Shown: positions 1 through 8,529, counted from the stretch's first letter. The stretch is DNA of 64,000 nt from Virgibacillus aidingensis (GCF_010994035.1 NZ_WIXN01000012.1:57503-121502); one strand, 5' to 3'. Notes: a model not told the origin generated them from the letters alone. Numbers and translations: made by a program.

Positions 1-329
1 GTCGTCTGATAATCAAACGCGGAAAAGGAAGAAGTGTTCCCTGGCTGTTTGTTAACAATGCTGATTAATGTGGCTGCAATATGTTTACAAGAGCCATATG
101 TTTCATAAGCAGGACATTCACAGTACGTCCCAAGATAACCCTTTTCAAATCCATCCATATTAATTTCGACGAAGTAATTTATCGAGCCGCGCACAACAGC
201 CGTCCACAGATTATTATTCATATCAAAAGAAACATCACTCACTCTGTTTTGCCGGTAATAGGCCATGCCTCTTTGATAGGTAATAGACGGAAATAATCGG
301 GAAATATTAATATCAGCAAGATTTTTCAA
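1..329 (-). CDS. SWIM zinc-finger protein, 5' part (runs off the left edge)
   Basis: Reading the minus strand from a TTG at 329 gives an open frame of about 109 codons that leaves the window. It contains a SWIM zinc finger: CEC, then PAYETYGSCKH, which fits the CxCxnCxH pattern. The residues before it (SITYQRGMAYYRQNRV) match the usual start of SWIM proteins in Firmicutes. Many of these continue into a SNF2-type helicase, so the missing part may be a helicase, but that cannot be seen here. A purine-rich AAAGGTAGG lies about 11 nt upstream of the TTG. The start codon choice is an inference; the domain call is firm. Confidence 0.75.
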   Translation of the reverse strand, partial: MKNLADINISRLFPSITYQRGMAYYRQNRVSDVSFDMNNNLWTAVVRGSINYFVEINMDGFEKGYLGTYCECPAYETYGSCKHIAATLISIVNKQPGNTSSFSAFDYQT

Positions 330-421
330 AACAATAATACCTACCTTTTTGTTTTCATTATTACAATTGTAACCCAAAACAGATGCATTTTAAACCGATG
401 GACTGGTATAAACAAGCCTTG

Positions 422-1621
422 TCACGAACGCGATGGATTGTTTTTCCGGGAGGCATGCAGCAATAAATACATGTAGACAAGCAGGGATATTATGACTGAA
501 ACTGCGGAAACAACATATATAATGCCATAGTTGAATAAATAGGCCAGCTGGCCAAATACGATTGCCCCGATTCCGATGCCCAAATCAAAAAAGGAAAAGA
601 ACGTCGCATTGGCCATTCCTTTCCGGTTCCCCGGTGCTTTATCCACTGCCCACGCCTGAAGTGCCGGCTGTACTGTTCCAAAACCCATGCCGTAAAGTGC
701 TGCGGCAATAAGCAATACAGTCGTACTTGGCAGCCAGGCCAATAACAACATGGCCGCAAAAATTAAGATCGTCCCAGGCGGGAATACATAAGTATGTCCT
801 TTTCGATCATAAATTCTTCCCGCAAATGTTCTGGAAAGCATTAAAAATAAGGCATACACCAAAAAGTAGGATTCAATGCCTGCCACACCCTTTTCTATCG
901 CATGCAGCGGCAAAAATGTAGCAATACCGCCAAAGGTAAAAGTAATGAAAAATAATAGCACGGAAGGCTGTATTGCTGTTTTTTCAAAGATATCAAATTT
1001 CACAGCAGCTGTTCTATGCTCTGGCGGCACTGCTTTTTTATAGCGAATCCTGCTTGATAATAAAAAAGCAACAAGACCGCATGCAGCGCAGATTAAAAAC
1101 AATTGGGTGAAGGAAATGACACCAACAAGGGTGAGACCAAGAGATGGACCAAATGCCAGGGCAAGGTTTCCAGATAAACCAAAATAACCCATACCTTCCC
1201 CGCGCCGTTTAGGTGGTATTAAATCCGTTGCAATCGTCCCTCCTGCCGTTGTGGAGAAACCCCAGCCAACCCCCTGGATAATCCGCATGATAATTAATAA
1301 AGCAATACTCGTTATAAATGCAAAGGAACCCACAGAGAGTACAAATACCGCAAGACCAAACATGTAAACAAACTGTCTGCCTTTGGATTCCAGCGCATGC
1401 CCTGCATAAGGACGCAGAAGCAGCGCAGAAAATGTAAAAATCCCGACAATCACTCCGACAAACTGATCCGTGGCTCCAAGCTCCTTCACAAACAACGGAA
1501 TCGTCGGCAATGTCATTTGGAAGCCGAAAAACACAAAAAAATTCGCCAGACAAATGAACACGAAATCCCGGGTCCATATTTTGTCGGGCTTCACTGCAGT
1601 TTGATTGGATTCAGTACGCAA
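422..1621 (-). CDS. MFS transporter
   Basis: A 12-helix major facilitator superfamily permease of about 400 residues. The MFS signature appears as YAGHALESKGR in the loop after helix 2, and related motifs recur in the second half (FAGRIYDRKGH). Substrate is unknown; the family includes drug and sugar exporters. The open frame extends to 1663, but a TATAAT box lies at 1655-1660 on the same strand with TTCACT 16-17 nt upstream, so the first ATG would precede the transcript start. A GAGAAAGGG at 1631-1639 sits 9 nt before TTG 1621, which is the start chosen; ATG 1630 is the alternative. The gene stands alone. Confidence 0.85.
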   Translation of the reverse strand: MRTESNQTAVKPDKIWTRDFVFICLANFFVFFGFQMTLPTIPLFVKELGATDQFVGVIVGIFTFSALLLRPYAGHALESKGRQFVYMFGLAVFVLSVGSFAFITSIALLIIMRIIQGVGWGFSTTAGGTIATDLIPPKRRGEGMGYFGLSGNLALAFGPSLGLTLVGVISFTQLFLICAACGLVAFLLSSRIRYKKAVPPEHRTAAVKFDIFEKTAIQPSVLLFFITFTFGGIATFLPLHAIEKGVAGIESYFLVYALFLMLSRTFAGRIYDRKGHTYVFPPGTILIFAAMLLLAWLPSTTVLLIAAALYGMGFGTVQPALQAWAVDKAPGNRKGMANATFFSFFDLGIGIGAIVFGQLAYLFNYGIIYVVSAVSVIISLLVYMYLLLHASRKNNPSRS

Positions 1622-1654
1622 AATAAGCATCCCTTTCTCATTCACTCGAACTAT

Positions 1655-1684
1655 ATTATACATGAGTGTGTCAGGAAGTGAAAT
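1655..1684 (-). promoter_or_regulatory. sigma-A-like promoter of the MFS gene
   Basis: On the minus strand TTCACT is followed by 16-17 nt and TATAAT. It lies just upstream of the TTG/ATG start region at 1621-1630 and argues against the longer reading frame. Seen in sequence; activity is inferred. Confidence 0.45.
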
Positions 1685-1813
1685 GGGGATGCTTGTATTT
1701 AGGTCTTTTTATACTGCTCTGTAGTTCCTCGATCCACCGTAACATTTGAAACTTTATACTTTCTTCATGTGCACTTAGAGCCCGGGACTGAACGCCGGCC
1801 GGGCAGCCGAGAT

Positions 1814-2464
1814 TTATTCGCTGATAACACCGCAGGCAATACGGTTTCCGGCATCTCCTGCAGGCTGTGATACATAGTCATCCGCATCCGAATGAATAAC
1901 CAGAGCAGTACCTCCATCTGCGTAAAGAGAATTTTCTCCTTCCCTGTCCAAGGTGACCATGTCAGCAGTTACTTCCTCACTTGCTGTTCCATCTTCCTGA
2001 ATTTCGATGTTTGGCAGATCTCCGGCATGTGGTCCATCAGGGTCATCGAACCCATGGTTTGCATCAGTCGGATTATAATGACCGCCTGCTGATTCAAAGT
2101 CAGGTGCTTCACACTCCGCATTTTCATGAATATGAAATCCCTTTGTCCCGGCTGGGAGACCCTCGGCGTCCAGTAAAATATTTACGCCTTCATCTCCTTC
2201 TGTGAGTGTGGCTGTAGCTACAACGTTGCCTTCAGCGTCCTCCATCGATACGAGTACTTCTTCTTCTGCTGCAGCATTATCCGGCATTTCTTCATCTGTG
2301 CTGCCTGCTTCGTCCTGATTACCCTGCTCATCATTTTCGCTTGCAGCATCCTCTTCTGTTTCGGTATTTTCATCTATGTCTTCTTCATCTTCATTATTTG
2401 CTCCGCATGCTGCCAATATGGCAGCAAACATAATTACAAACAATATTAACAACCATCGTTTCAT
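1814..2464 (-). CDS. sodC: Cu/Zn superoxide dismutase, lipoprotein
   Basis: Copper/zinc superoxide dismutase (superoxide to oxygen and peroxide), predicted to be a lipoprotein on the outer face of the membrane. A signal peptide ends in a lipobox (LAAC, Cys20), then comes a very acidic linker (about residues 24-70) and the SOD domain. All seven metal ligands are present: His111, His113, His129 and His191 for copper, and His129, His137, His146 and Asp149 for zinc; Cys118 and Cys211 can form the usual disulfide. The B. subtilis homologue YojM is known to lack copper ligands, so this copy looks more competent. The acidic linker fits a halophilic lifestyle. Standalone gene. Confidence 0.88.
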   Translation of the reverse strand: MKRWLLILFVIMFAAILAACGANNEDEEDIDENTETEEDAASENDEQGNQDEAGSTDEEMPDNAAAEEEVLVSMEDAEGNVVATATLTEGDEGVNILLDAEGLPAGTKGFHIHENAECEAPDFESAGGHYNPTDANHGFDDPDGPHAGDLPNIEIQEDGTASEEVTADMVTLDREGENSLYADGGTALVIHSDADDYVSQPAGDAGNRIACGVISE

Positions 2465-2571
2465 AACACTCGCCCCTTTTCTCGCTGGTTATTACTTATT
2501 TTTCACGATTGCGAGAATAATTAAACCTGTTTGGGAAAAGATAAGCAGTTTGTCCTTAATGTCGAGATAAA

Positions 2572-2586
2572 GCAAAACTGTTTTGC
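2572..2586. repeat. 15-bp inverted repeat upstream of the SOD gene
   Basis: GCAAAAC-T-GTTTTGC is a perfect dyad in the 320-bp gap between the DoxX and SOD genes. On the minus strand it is followed by TTTAT, so it could be an operator or a weak terminator. Function not established. Confidence 0.3.
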
Positions 2587-2723
2587 ATACGAAAAAGGGA
2601 AAGCTTTTTGTATACTGATTTTTTTGAACGGAACGTTTCTCGTAATAATTGAATTTTTGTGTCATGAAAAAATATGAGAACTAACGTCAATTCATATTTA
2701 TACTTTAATTCCCTGGATTACTG

Positions 2724-2766
2724 CAAAAAAAATAACAGCATGCCCAATGTAATTTCAGCATGCTGT
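2724..2766 (-). terminator. Rho-independent terminator of the DoxX gene
   Basis: On the minus strand an 8-bp stem (ACAGCATG/CATGCTGT) with a 16-nt loop is followed by a run of T residues (A-run at 2724-2732 on the plus strand). It lies 20 nt after the DoxX stop codon. Confidence 0.75.
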
Positions 2767-2785
2767 GTTTTGTTCCGTAAATGAA

Positions 2786-3301
2786 TTATGCAGCTGCTAC
2801 TTCTTTGTCCTGTTTTCTTTTTTTGATGATTGTTGTACGTTCTTTTAAGAAAGGAATAACCCATCTATCCAAACCATATTTCCCGGCGTTGGCTCCCGCA
2901 GCAATGATGAACACGGTAATCAAAACCATTTGTGCATTGGTGCTGACAGTGCCGCTGAATAAGAATGCAAAGTTCATGGTGATACCCATTAATGCGGAGA
3001 AGTTAGTAAAAATGCCCAGAATAAGTGCCATACCGACCAGTAATTCTCCCCACATAACAAGGAATGTAAATAATTCTGCATTTGGCAAAGCGACTGCTTC
3101 CAAAAATGTTCCCCACCATGCCTGTACGGCCGGGTTATCACCGCCTGAGGCTGCAACAGCTCCCTGTAAGTATCCTGAAGCATCAAATTGACCGCCTGTA
3201 ATTTTCCCATAACCGGCAACCATCCACTGGTATCCGATATAAACCCTTAAAAACACCAGGAGACCCGCAGCGATTTTACTATTCCGAAGAAAATTCATCA
3301 T
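2786..3301 (-). CDS. DoxX family membrane protein
   Basis: A membrane protein of 171 residues with four predicted helices and the DoxX-family start (AAGLLVFLRVYIGYQWMVAGYGKI). DoxX proteins in bacilli are often quinone- or thiol-stress induced and work with detoxifying oxidoreductases; the exact reaction is not known. The start is ATG 3301, because AAAGGGG at 3311-3317 sits 9 nt before it but directly abuts an upstream in-frame TTG. The C-terminus is lysine- and arginine-rich, as expected for a cytoplasmic tail. Monocistronic, with its own terminator and an upstream dyad at 3361-3377. Confidence 0.85.
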   Translation of the reverse strand: MMNFLRNSKIAAGLLVFLRVYIGYQWMVAGYGKITGGQFDASGYLQGAVAASGGDNPAVQAWWGTFLEAVALPNAELFTFLVMWGELLVGMALILGIFTNFSALMGITMNFAFLFSGTVSTNAQMVLITVFIIAAGANAGKYGLDRWVIPFLKERTTIIKKRKQDKEVAAA

Positions 3302-3360
3302 GAGTTCCAACCCCTTTAAAGTTAATTTATATGCTCATAATTTCACATATTTAAATGTAT

Positions 3361-3377
3361 AATGTATTTGGTACATT
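3361..3377. promoter_or_regulatory. putative operator upstream of the DoxX gene
   Basis: AATGTA-TTTGG-TACATT is a perfect 6-bp dyad about 60 bp upstream of the DoxX start, in an AT-rich promoter region. This size and position fit a MarR- or TetR-type operator; no cognate regulator is adjacent. Confidence 0.35.
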
Positions 3378-3786
3378 TATATAATAGCACGTAATTACTT
3401 TTAGTGTATATAATATGTGTAATATTTCACATTTTAGCCAAAGCTTTTTGTCAATATTGTGAGGTAGTGAACAATGGTGGTTAGCTCTAAAAATATATGA
3501 TTAACAGGTAATTATCATATCTTACCTATTTAATAGATTAATAACATACTGGAGGTTAGTGGCTGTGTGATCTCTCTCCACTAAAATAATTATCTGATAA
3601 GAAAAGTTAAACCTATAATACGTTTGTCCCGACTAGATATACTGTCTTTCTCCTGTGGTCGGCCGATTTGATTAGCGATTAATTTCCTTATGTCACTACT
3701 TGCCGCAGTACCCGTATTTGTCCAGTGGTGGACAACATGTATTGTTCCTGGTATGACATTTTTTTGCAAAAATTATCTTCCTTCCC
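3378..3786. other. intergenic region without a recognised gene
   Basis: About 400 bp of AT-rich DNA between divergently transcribed units. No open frame with a credible ribosome binding site was found on either strand. A loose dyad (GGACAA...TTGTTCC) occurs near 3731-3751. Nothing further can be supported. Confidence 0.5.
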
Positions 3787-3788
3787 TA

Positions 3789-3834
3789 TTGACTTTTCCA
3801 AAAACATGATATACTGTGTATATAGATATACACA
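3789..3834 (+). promoter_or_regulatory. promoter and GntR/YtrA-type operator of the ABC operon
   Basis: TTGACT at about 3789 and TATACT at about 3810 form a sigma-A-like promoter (15-16 nt spacing). Just downstream, at 3815-3834, is a perfect 20-bp palindrome: TGTGTATAT, AG, ATATACACA. It lies between the -10 box and the first start codon, an ideal place for a repressor. The GntR gene two positions downstream in the same operon is the natural ligand, giving autoregulation. Confidence 0.65.
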
Positions 3835-3863
3835 CATTAACAGTTTTAAGGAGGTTATGCTCT

Positions 3864-4592
3864 ATGAACGGCTGGAAGCAGGCATTTACTATTGCAAAAC
3901 TTGAATTAAAAGCATCTGTGTTCAGCTTTTTATTTGCGCTTGCTTTTGTTTTGTTTCTCATTTATACACTTGTCAGCACATTTGATGCCTATATGGATAA
4001 TGGCTTTGTATTCTTCGATTTAATATTCATTTTAATTTTTAGTTTTGCCCCAGTCTGGATGACACCAAAGGATTTTCAGATCCAAAAAATTAATGGAGAC
4101 CTGATGGCTTCACCCATTTTGGTGATGCAAAACCAGCTCCCGATTAGTCAGGAAGTACTGGTTAAGAGCAGATTTATTATTCATTTTTTCTATTCATTTC
4201 CATTTCAGCTTTTAACCGTAGTTGCACTGTATACCATTTCTCCACTCCAGGGTATTTTATCTTTTGGTTCGTTTATTACATTTGCTATTATGTGGTTCGC
4301 TTTCGGTGTTTATGTCGGATATGCCATTCCATACGGTGACGCGGGAGAAAAGTTTCCTGCAAAGAATGACGCATTCATCGTTATATTTAACCTGCTCTTT
4401 TTTACCGGAGTATTTCTCGTGTTTACATTTTTTCATATTTTATTTGGTAATGGGATCATCTATTGGTCTATTGCTCTCGCAGAAAATTGGCCAATACTGT
4501 CAAGCGCTATTTCCATTATTCTGGCAATAGCAGGTTACCACCACTATAAATTTTATATGAAAAGAAAGATGGACAAGATCGATTACTTGTAA
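3864..4592 (+). CDS. ABC-2-like membrane protein of a GntR-linked transporter
   Basis: A 242-residue integral membrane protein with about six hydrophobic segments, first gene of a three-gene operon with a GntR regulator and an ABC ATPase. It is taken to be the permease partner of the ATPase encoded at 5011. The start is ATG 3864, preceded by AAGGAGG at 3848-3854; the longer frame from 3816 would start inside the operator. No close named family was recognised. By context the unit resembles the Ytr-type ABC systems of bacilli that respond to cell-wall antibiotics, although gene order differs (regulator second). The substrate is unknown. Confidence 0.75.
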   Translation: MNGWKQAFTIAKLELKASVFSFLFALAFVLFLIYTLVSTFDAYMDNGFVFFDLIFILIFSFAPVWMTPKDFQIQKINGDLMASPILVMQNQLPISQEVLVKSRFIIHFFYSFPFQLLTVVALYTISPLQGILSFGSFITFAIMWFAFGVYVGYAIPYGDAGEKFPAKNDAFIVIFNLLFFTGVFLVFTFFHILFGNGIIYWSIALAENWPILSSAISIILAIAGYHHYKFYMKRKMDKIDYL

Positions 4593-4612
4593 CCCGGAAA
4601 GGAGTGTTTGCG

Positions 4613-5008
4613 ATGGAGCTGCCCATTCGACTTTCGAAGGATTCACGGGAGCCTATTTACCATCAAATTGAAAATCAATTAAAAGCGCTGATTGCCGGTG
4701 GACACTTACCTGCAGACACGCCTTTGCCATCGATCAGGGCGCTTGCGAAGGATTTGGAAACGAGTGTGATTACCATTAGACGCGCTTATCAGGATCTGGA
4801 AAGCCAAGGATTTATACGAACAACGCAGGGAAAAGGAACCTTCGTTGCGGAAATTGATCAATCCCTTAAACAGCAGGTAAAGGTTTCATCCGTTTATCAA
4901 TCGATGGAAAAAGCGGTAGCGATTGCAAGAAACTATGATTATACGTATCCTCAAATTGAAAATATATTTCAAGAAGTACTTGAAGCCCATAAAAGGGAGG
5001 GAAAATAA
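4613..5008 (+). CDS. GntR family transcriptional regulator, YtrA subfamily
   Basis: A 131-residue protein with an N-terminal winged helix of the GntR type (SREPIYHQIENQLKALIAGG, then LPSIRALAKDLETSVITIRRAYQDLESQGFI) and only a short C-terminal helical tail. The short tail is typical of the YtrA subfamily, which is linked to ABC transporters and controls its own operon. The start is ATG 4613, 8 nt after AAAGGAG. It lies 20 nt after the membrane-protein gene and 2 nt before the ATPase gene, so the three are co-transcribed. Its probable operator is the 20-bp palindrome at 3815-3834. Confidence 0.9.
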   Translation: MELPIRLSKDSREPIYHQIENQLKALIAGGHLPADTPLPSIRALAKDLETSVITIRRAYQDLESQGFIRTTQGKGTFVAEIDQSLKQQVKVSSVYQSMEKAVAIARNYDYTYPQIENIFQEVLEAHKREGK

Positions 5009-5010
5009 CC

Positions 5011-5859
5011 ATGAAGGATCTAGCAAGTATCACCGGTGTGAAAAAAACAATAGATGAATTTGAACTGGGGCCAATTGACTTGACAATTGAACCGGGAACC
5101 ATTACTGCCCTAATCGGAAATAACGGTTCAGGGAAAAGCACGATCCTGAAATTAATGATGCATTTAGCTAAGGCAGATCAAGGAAGCATTCAAATTTTTG
5201 ATACTTCTGTCGGAGGCCAGGATGAAAGCTGGAAAAACCATATTTCCTATCAGCCGCAAACAGTGGTCGGCTGGAATGCTTTTACCGGAAAAACGCTTAA
5301 AAGTTTTATTGCCCCGCTATATCCGGATTGGGATGAAAACTTATTTAACCAAATGGCAGAAGCATTAAATATTCCATTGAACAAACGTTTTGGCAAACTT
5401 TCCCAGGGTGTGCAGCAAAAGCTCAATCTGGCATTAACCCTGCCGAGGAACACACCAATATTATTACTGGATGAACCGACAGCGTCGATTGACATCCCAT
5501 CCAAAAAAATAATTATAGATTTGCTGACAGACTGGATGGATCAAGGTGAACGGGCCATCGTCATGGCCAGCCATCAATCCGAAGACATCATGAAACTTGC
5601 AGATTACTTATCCGTACTAAAGAATGGGAAAATGGTTGGGACTTTTGAAAAGGAAACATTGAAAGAGAGCCATACGCGCTACTGGATGAAAGATGAGCTC
5701 CCGGCTGCAGCTGTACCGGGCGAAATTGCACGGGAACAACAAATGATTATTTCCAATGATCCGGAGGCTGCCGAGAAGTACTTTTCGGAAAATAACTTAA
5801 TCTGCATGGATGCTGCTAAACTGGATTTGGATGAAATTATTGCTATTTTGCTGTCGTGA
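5011..5859 (+). CDS. ABC transporter ATP-binding protein (YtrB-like)
   Basis: A 282-residue ATPase. Walker A is GNNGSGKST (36-44), the signature is LSQGV (130-134) rather than LSGGQ, Walker B is ILLLDEP (150-156), and an H-loop follows in MASHQ. About 80 residues after the nucleotide-binding domain form a C-terminal extension common in this subfamily. The start ATG lies 2 nt after the GntR stop, behind AAAAGGGAGG. It should energise the membrane protein encoded at 3864. Function in antibiotic or envelope stress is an inference from the YtrA/YtrB family. Confidence 0.88.
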   Translation: MKDLASITGVKKTIDEFELGPIDLTIEPGTITALIGNNGSGKSTILKLMMHLAKADQGSIQIFDTSVGGQDESWKNHISYQPQTVVGWNAFTGKTLKSFIAPLYPDWDENLFNQMAEALNIPLNKRFGKLSQGVQQKLNLALTLPRNTPILLLDEPTASIDIPSKKIIIDLLTDWMDQGERAIVMASHQSEDIMKLADYLSVLKNGKMVGTFEKETLKESHTRYWMKDELPAAAVPGEIAREQQMIISNDPEAAEKYFSENNLICMDAAKLDLDEIIAILLS

Positions 5860-5957
5860 CAAACGGTTTTTTTCAAATGGACTTATTTTATAATTTTGTC
5901 ATTTTATAACCGGAAAAAAACTGCTGCCAACTAAAAATGGAAGGGATGAATACACAC

Positions 5958-6890
5958 ATGGAAACAATGTTATCCGTAGAAAACCTCGGAAAGTCATTTA
6001 AAGACAAACAAGTGCTTTCCAACATCTCCTTTGATGTCCGAAGAGGAGAAATCATGGCTATTCTCGGTCCGAATGGCGCCGGGAAATCCACCACCATCCG
6101 AAATATTATGGGAATTATGTATCCTGATGAGGGCGCGATCCGGTTTCGGGAAATGAACGGAAAGGAAATTCCGCGCCATAAAATCGGATATCTGCCTGAG
6201 GAACGTGGTTTGTATAAAAATGTAAGTGTCATGGATATTTTACTCTATTTGGCAGAATTGAAGGATTATCCGCTTGATAAGGCGAAGCAGCGTGCACTTG
6301 CTTATTTAAAGAAATTTGACCTGGAGGGAAAAGACAAAGTCTCCATGGAAGAGCTGTCAAAAGGGATGGGGCAAAAAGTGCAATTTATTGCATCAGTGAT
6401 TCATGAGCCGGAGCTGCTTATTCTGGATGAACCTTTTTCCGGACTGGACCCTGTCAGTCAGGAGCTGTTCAAAGAGGAAATCCGCCAGCTTGCTGAGGAT
6501 GGAACCGCCATATTATTATCCTCCCACCAAATGAATCTGGTCGAGGAGATGGCAGACCGGCTGTTCATGATTCACCAAGGTCAGAAAGTAATTTATGGAA
6601 CAATGGATGATGTAAAAACGCAATATGCCAATTTCAAATGTACCATTCGCGGAAAAAATGATCTGCGGGTGTTGGAGGACATTCCGCAGGTTGAGCGTGT
6701 GGAACAAAACGAGGAAAAATTCGTGCTTTATCTGTCCAAAGATGTACATCCGAACGAATGGTTAAAAGTCATACCTGAACAGGTGAACATCCAGGAATTA
6801 ACACTGGACCGGATTACCCTGCACGAAATTTTCATTGATATTGCGACAAATAAAAACCTGCTGCAAAAAGAAGGTGAAGTACATGCGTAA
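5958..6890 (+). CDS. yhaQ: ABC transporter ATP-binding protein, YhaQ-like
   Basis: A 310-residue ATPase of the DrrA/NatA type. Walker A is GPNGAGKST, the signature is ELSKGMGQKVQ, Walker B is LLILDEPFSG, with an H-loop in SSHQM, then a C-terminal domain of about 90 residues as in NatA and YhaQ. In-frame ATGs occur at 5937, 5946 and 5958; GGAAGGG at 5939-5945 best fits 5958. The last 8 nt overlap the start of the permease gene (ATGCGTAA), so the two are translationally coupled. Together they form an ABC-2 exporter like B. subtilis YhaQP. Export of sodium or of a small amphiphile is possible; the substrate is not shown by the sequence. Confidence 0.82.
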   Translation: METMLSVENLGKSFKDKQVLSNISFDVRRGEIMAILGPNGAGKSTTIRNIMGIMYPDEGAIRFREMNGKEIPRHKIGYLPEERGLYKNVSVMDILLYLAELKDYPLDKAKQRALAYLKKFDLEGKDKVSMEELSKGMGQKVQFIASVIHEPELLILDEPFSGLDPVSQELFKEEIRQLAEDGTAILLSSHQMNLVEEMADRLFMIHQGQKVIYGTMDDVKTQYANFKCTIRGKNDLRVLEDIPQVERVEQNEEKFVLYLSKDVHPNEWLKVIPEQVNIQELTLDRITLHEIFIDIATNKNLLQKEGEVHA

Positions 6891-8133
6891 CACAAAAAAA
6901 GTGGCCAAATGGGAAATTAAACGGAATATGAAAAACAAAACCTATTTAATTGGATTATTTTTAACACCAGTGCTTATGGTTGGCTTTTATGCCTTGTTTT
7001 CCTGGATCGGCGGCGGTGATGAGACAGAGACAGAACAGGTTGACGTCTTTATCAACGACCAGCTGGAAATCTTCCCTGCAATTGAAGAGACTGTGGAGCA
7101 AAGCGGGTTTGATTGGAACCTGGAAGAGACCGATCTGGCTGAGGCTGATATGGAAGGAGCACTAGAAGACAATGAGGATACAGCCTACCTGTTTATTGAT
7201 GAACGGGCTCTGGAGGACGGTGTAGTGCCCGTTTATACAAGCGAAGATATCGATCAATTTTTCACAAATCAGGTGCAGCTGCTTGAGACACCAATTCAGA
7301 CCATGCAAATGGCTCAGCTGGGATTATCGGAAGAAGAACTTGCCTTTATTTTCAGGGGGGTTTCCTTTGAGGAAACATCTTCAGCAGCAATAGGCGGTAA
7401 TGGAGGAGATTCCGGAACAGCTGAATCCGGACTCTTTACGGGAGAATCCGCCGAACGGGCTATCCCCGGTATTTTTGCAGCATTTATTTATCTGTCGATT
7501 GTGTTTACCGGAATGGCCATTTTCCAAAGTGCATCACTCGAGAAAAAGGATAAAATTGCAGAGATTATCCTGTCTTCGGTTACCCCAGGTGAATTAATGC
7601 AAGGAAAAGTTATCGGTTATTTCGTCCTGGGACTTATCCAGACGGTAATTTCCGTTGCGATCATTCTGCCAATCCTCATATGGCAAGTTGACTTTCCGTT
7701 TATGGATTATGCACTCGTTCCCGAACTTGCGTTATTGCTGCTGATTTCCGTACTTGGCTATTTGCTTTTTGCAGCCGTGTTTGTCGGTGTCGGTGCTACA
7801 ATGACAGATGTGACCACCGCCGGGAACTTCCAGGGGATGGTCATGATGCTGCCATTTCTGCCGTTTATCTTTATCGGCCCTGTGTTTAGTGATCCAAACG
7901 GCCTGATGGCACAAATCGGCACGTATATTCCATTTACTTCGCCGGGAGTATTGATCATGCGGTTGTCCCTGCTTGATGAATGGCCATGGGTGGAAATTAT
8001 TATTGCACTTGCTATCTTAATCGTGAGTGTCTGGCTGTTTATGAAGCTGGCAGGGAAGATATTTAAAGTCGGGATTTTATTGTACGGGAAGAATGCTACG
8101 CCCGGTGAGATTTGGAAGTGGATCCGGGCCTGA
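6883..8133 (+). CDS. yhaP: ABC-2 type permease, YhaP/NatB-like
   Basis: A 416-residue permease: one N-terminal helix (about 20-43), a large outside domain of about 140 residues that is rich in Asp and Glu, then five or six helices from about residue 205 to the C-terminus. The layout matches NatB, YhaP and other ABC-2 permeases with a large first loop. ATG 6883 overlaps the ATPase stop codon. A GGNGGDSG spacer joins the outside domain to the membrane domain. The acidic loop fits a salt-adapted organism. It ends at a strong terminator. Confidence 0.85.
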   Translation: MRNTKKVAKWEIKRNMKNKTYLIGLFLTPVLMVGFYALFSWIGGGDETETEQVDVFINDQLEIFPAIEETVEQSGFDWNLEETDLAEADMEGALEDNEDTAYLFIDERALEDGVVPVYTSEDIDQFFTNQVQLLETPIQTMQMAQLGLSEEELAFIFRGVSFEETSSAAIGGNGGDSGTAESGLFTGESAERAIPGIFAAFIYLSIVFTGMAIFQSASLEKKDKIAEIILSSVTPGELMQGKVIGYFVLGLIQTVISVAIILPILIWQVDFPFMDYALVPELALLLLISVLGYLLFAAVFVGVGATMTDVTTAGNFQGMVMMLPFLPFIFIGPVFSDPNGLMAQIGTYIPFTSPGVLIMRLSLLDEWPWVEIIIALAILIVSVWLFMKLAGKIFKVGILLYGKNATPGEIWKWIRA

Positions 8134-8150
8134 TTGGAAAGTAAAATACA

Positions 8151-8190
8151 TGCGGTCATGCATATGATGTTTTGCCTGACCGCATTTTTG
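8151..8190 (+). terminator. terminator of the YhaQP-like operon
   Basis: An 8-bp stem (TGCGGTCA/TGACCGCA) is followed by TTTTTG, 17 nt after the permease stop codon. Confidence 0.85.
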
Positions 8191-8225
8191 TTCAGCCTGA
8201 AACAAAGCAGTTTTTGTAACAATTA

Positions 8226-8294
8226 AAACAGCCCCGCTTTCCAGGAGGAAGCGGGACTGCAAAAATGGGGGCTCCAGATTTTAGTGATGGAGCC
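8226..8294 (-). terminator. two stacked hairpins ending a small minus-strand transcript
   Basis: Read on the minus strand, GGCTCCA...TGGAGCC (8270-8294) is followed by CCCATTTTTG, and CCCGCTT...AAGCGGG (8233-8255) is followed by GCTGTTTTAATT. Either could terminate a transcript that starts near 8450 and covers the 19-codon frame at 8363-8422. No larger minus-strand gene lies upstream to use them. Confidence 0.5.
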
Positions 8295-8362
8295 AATTTG
8301 GGGTATATGTGAAATCATACAAATTTCTGCGATTATTATTTGGACAGACTATAACTTTATCC

Positions 8363-8422
8363 TTAAAAGTAATACAAAAGCACAGCGACAGTACATATAC
8401 TAACTTTTGCGAGGAATCTCAT
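8363..8422 (-). CDS. possible 19-residue hydrophobic peptide
   Basis: A minus-strand ATG at 8422 preceded by GGAGGTG (spacing 6 nt) opens a 19-codon frame: MRFLAKVSICTVAVLLYYF. It has a positive start and a hydrophobic stretch, like a minimal membrane peptide. It sits alone in a 430-bp gap, with TATGAT about 40 nt upstream and two terminator-like hairpins about 70-130 nt downstream. I do not recognise the peptide. It could be a type I toxin-like peptide, a small RNA with a leader, or chance; only the good ribosome binding site and the flanking signals support it. Confidence 0.3.
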   Translation of the reverse strand: MRFLAKVSICTVAVLLYYF

Positions 8423-8529
8423 TGACCGCACCTCCAAGGATGTTGTCTGTTTCTATGTACATCATACAAAATTAGTATGAAGAGAATGCTAAGTGGAGGT
8501 TAAGTTTTTGTAAACTATTTCGGCATGGG

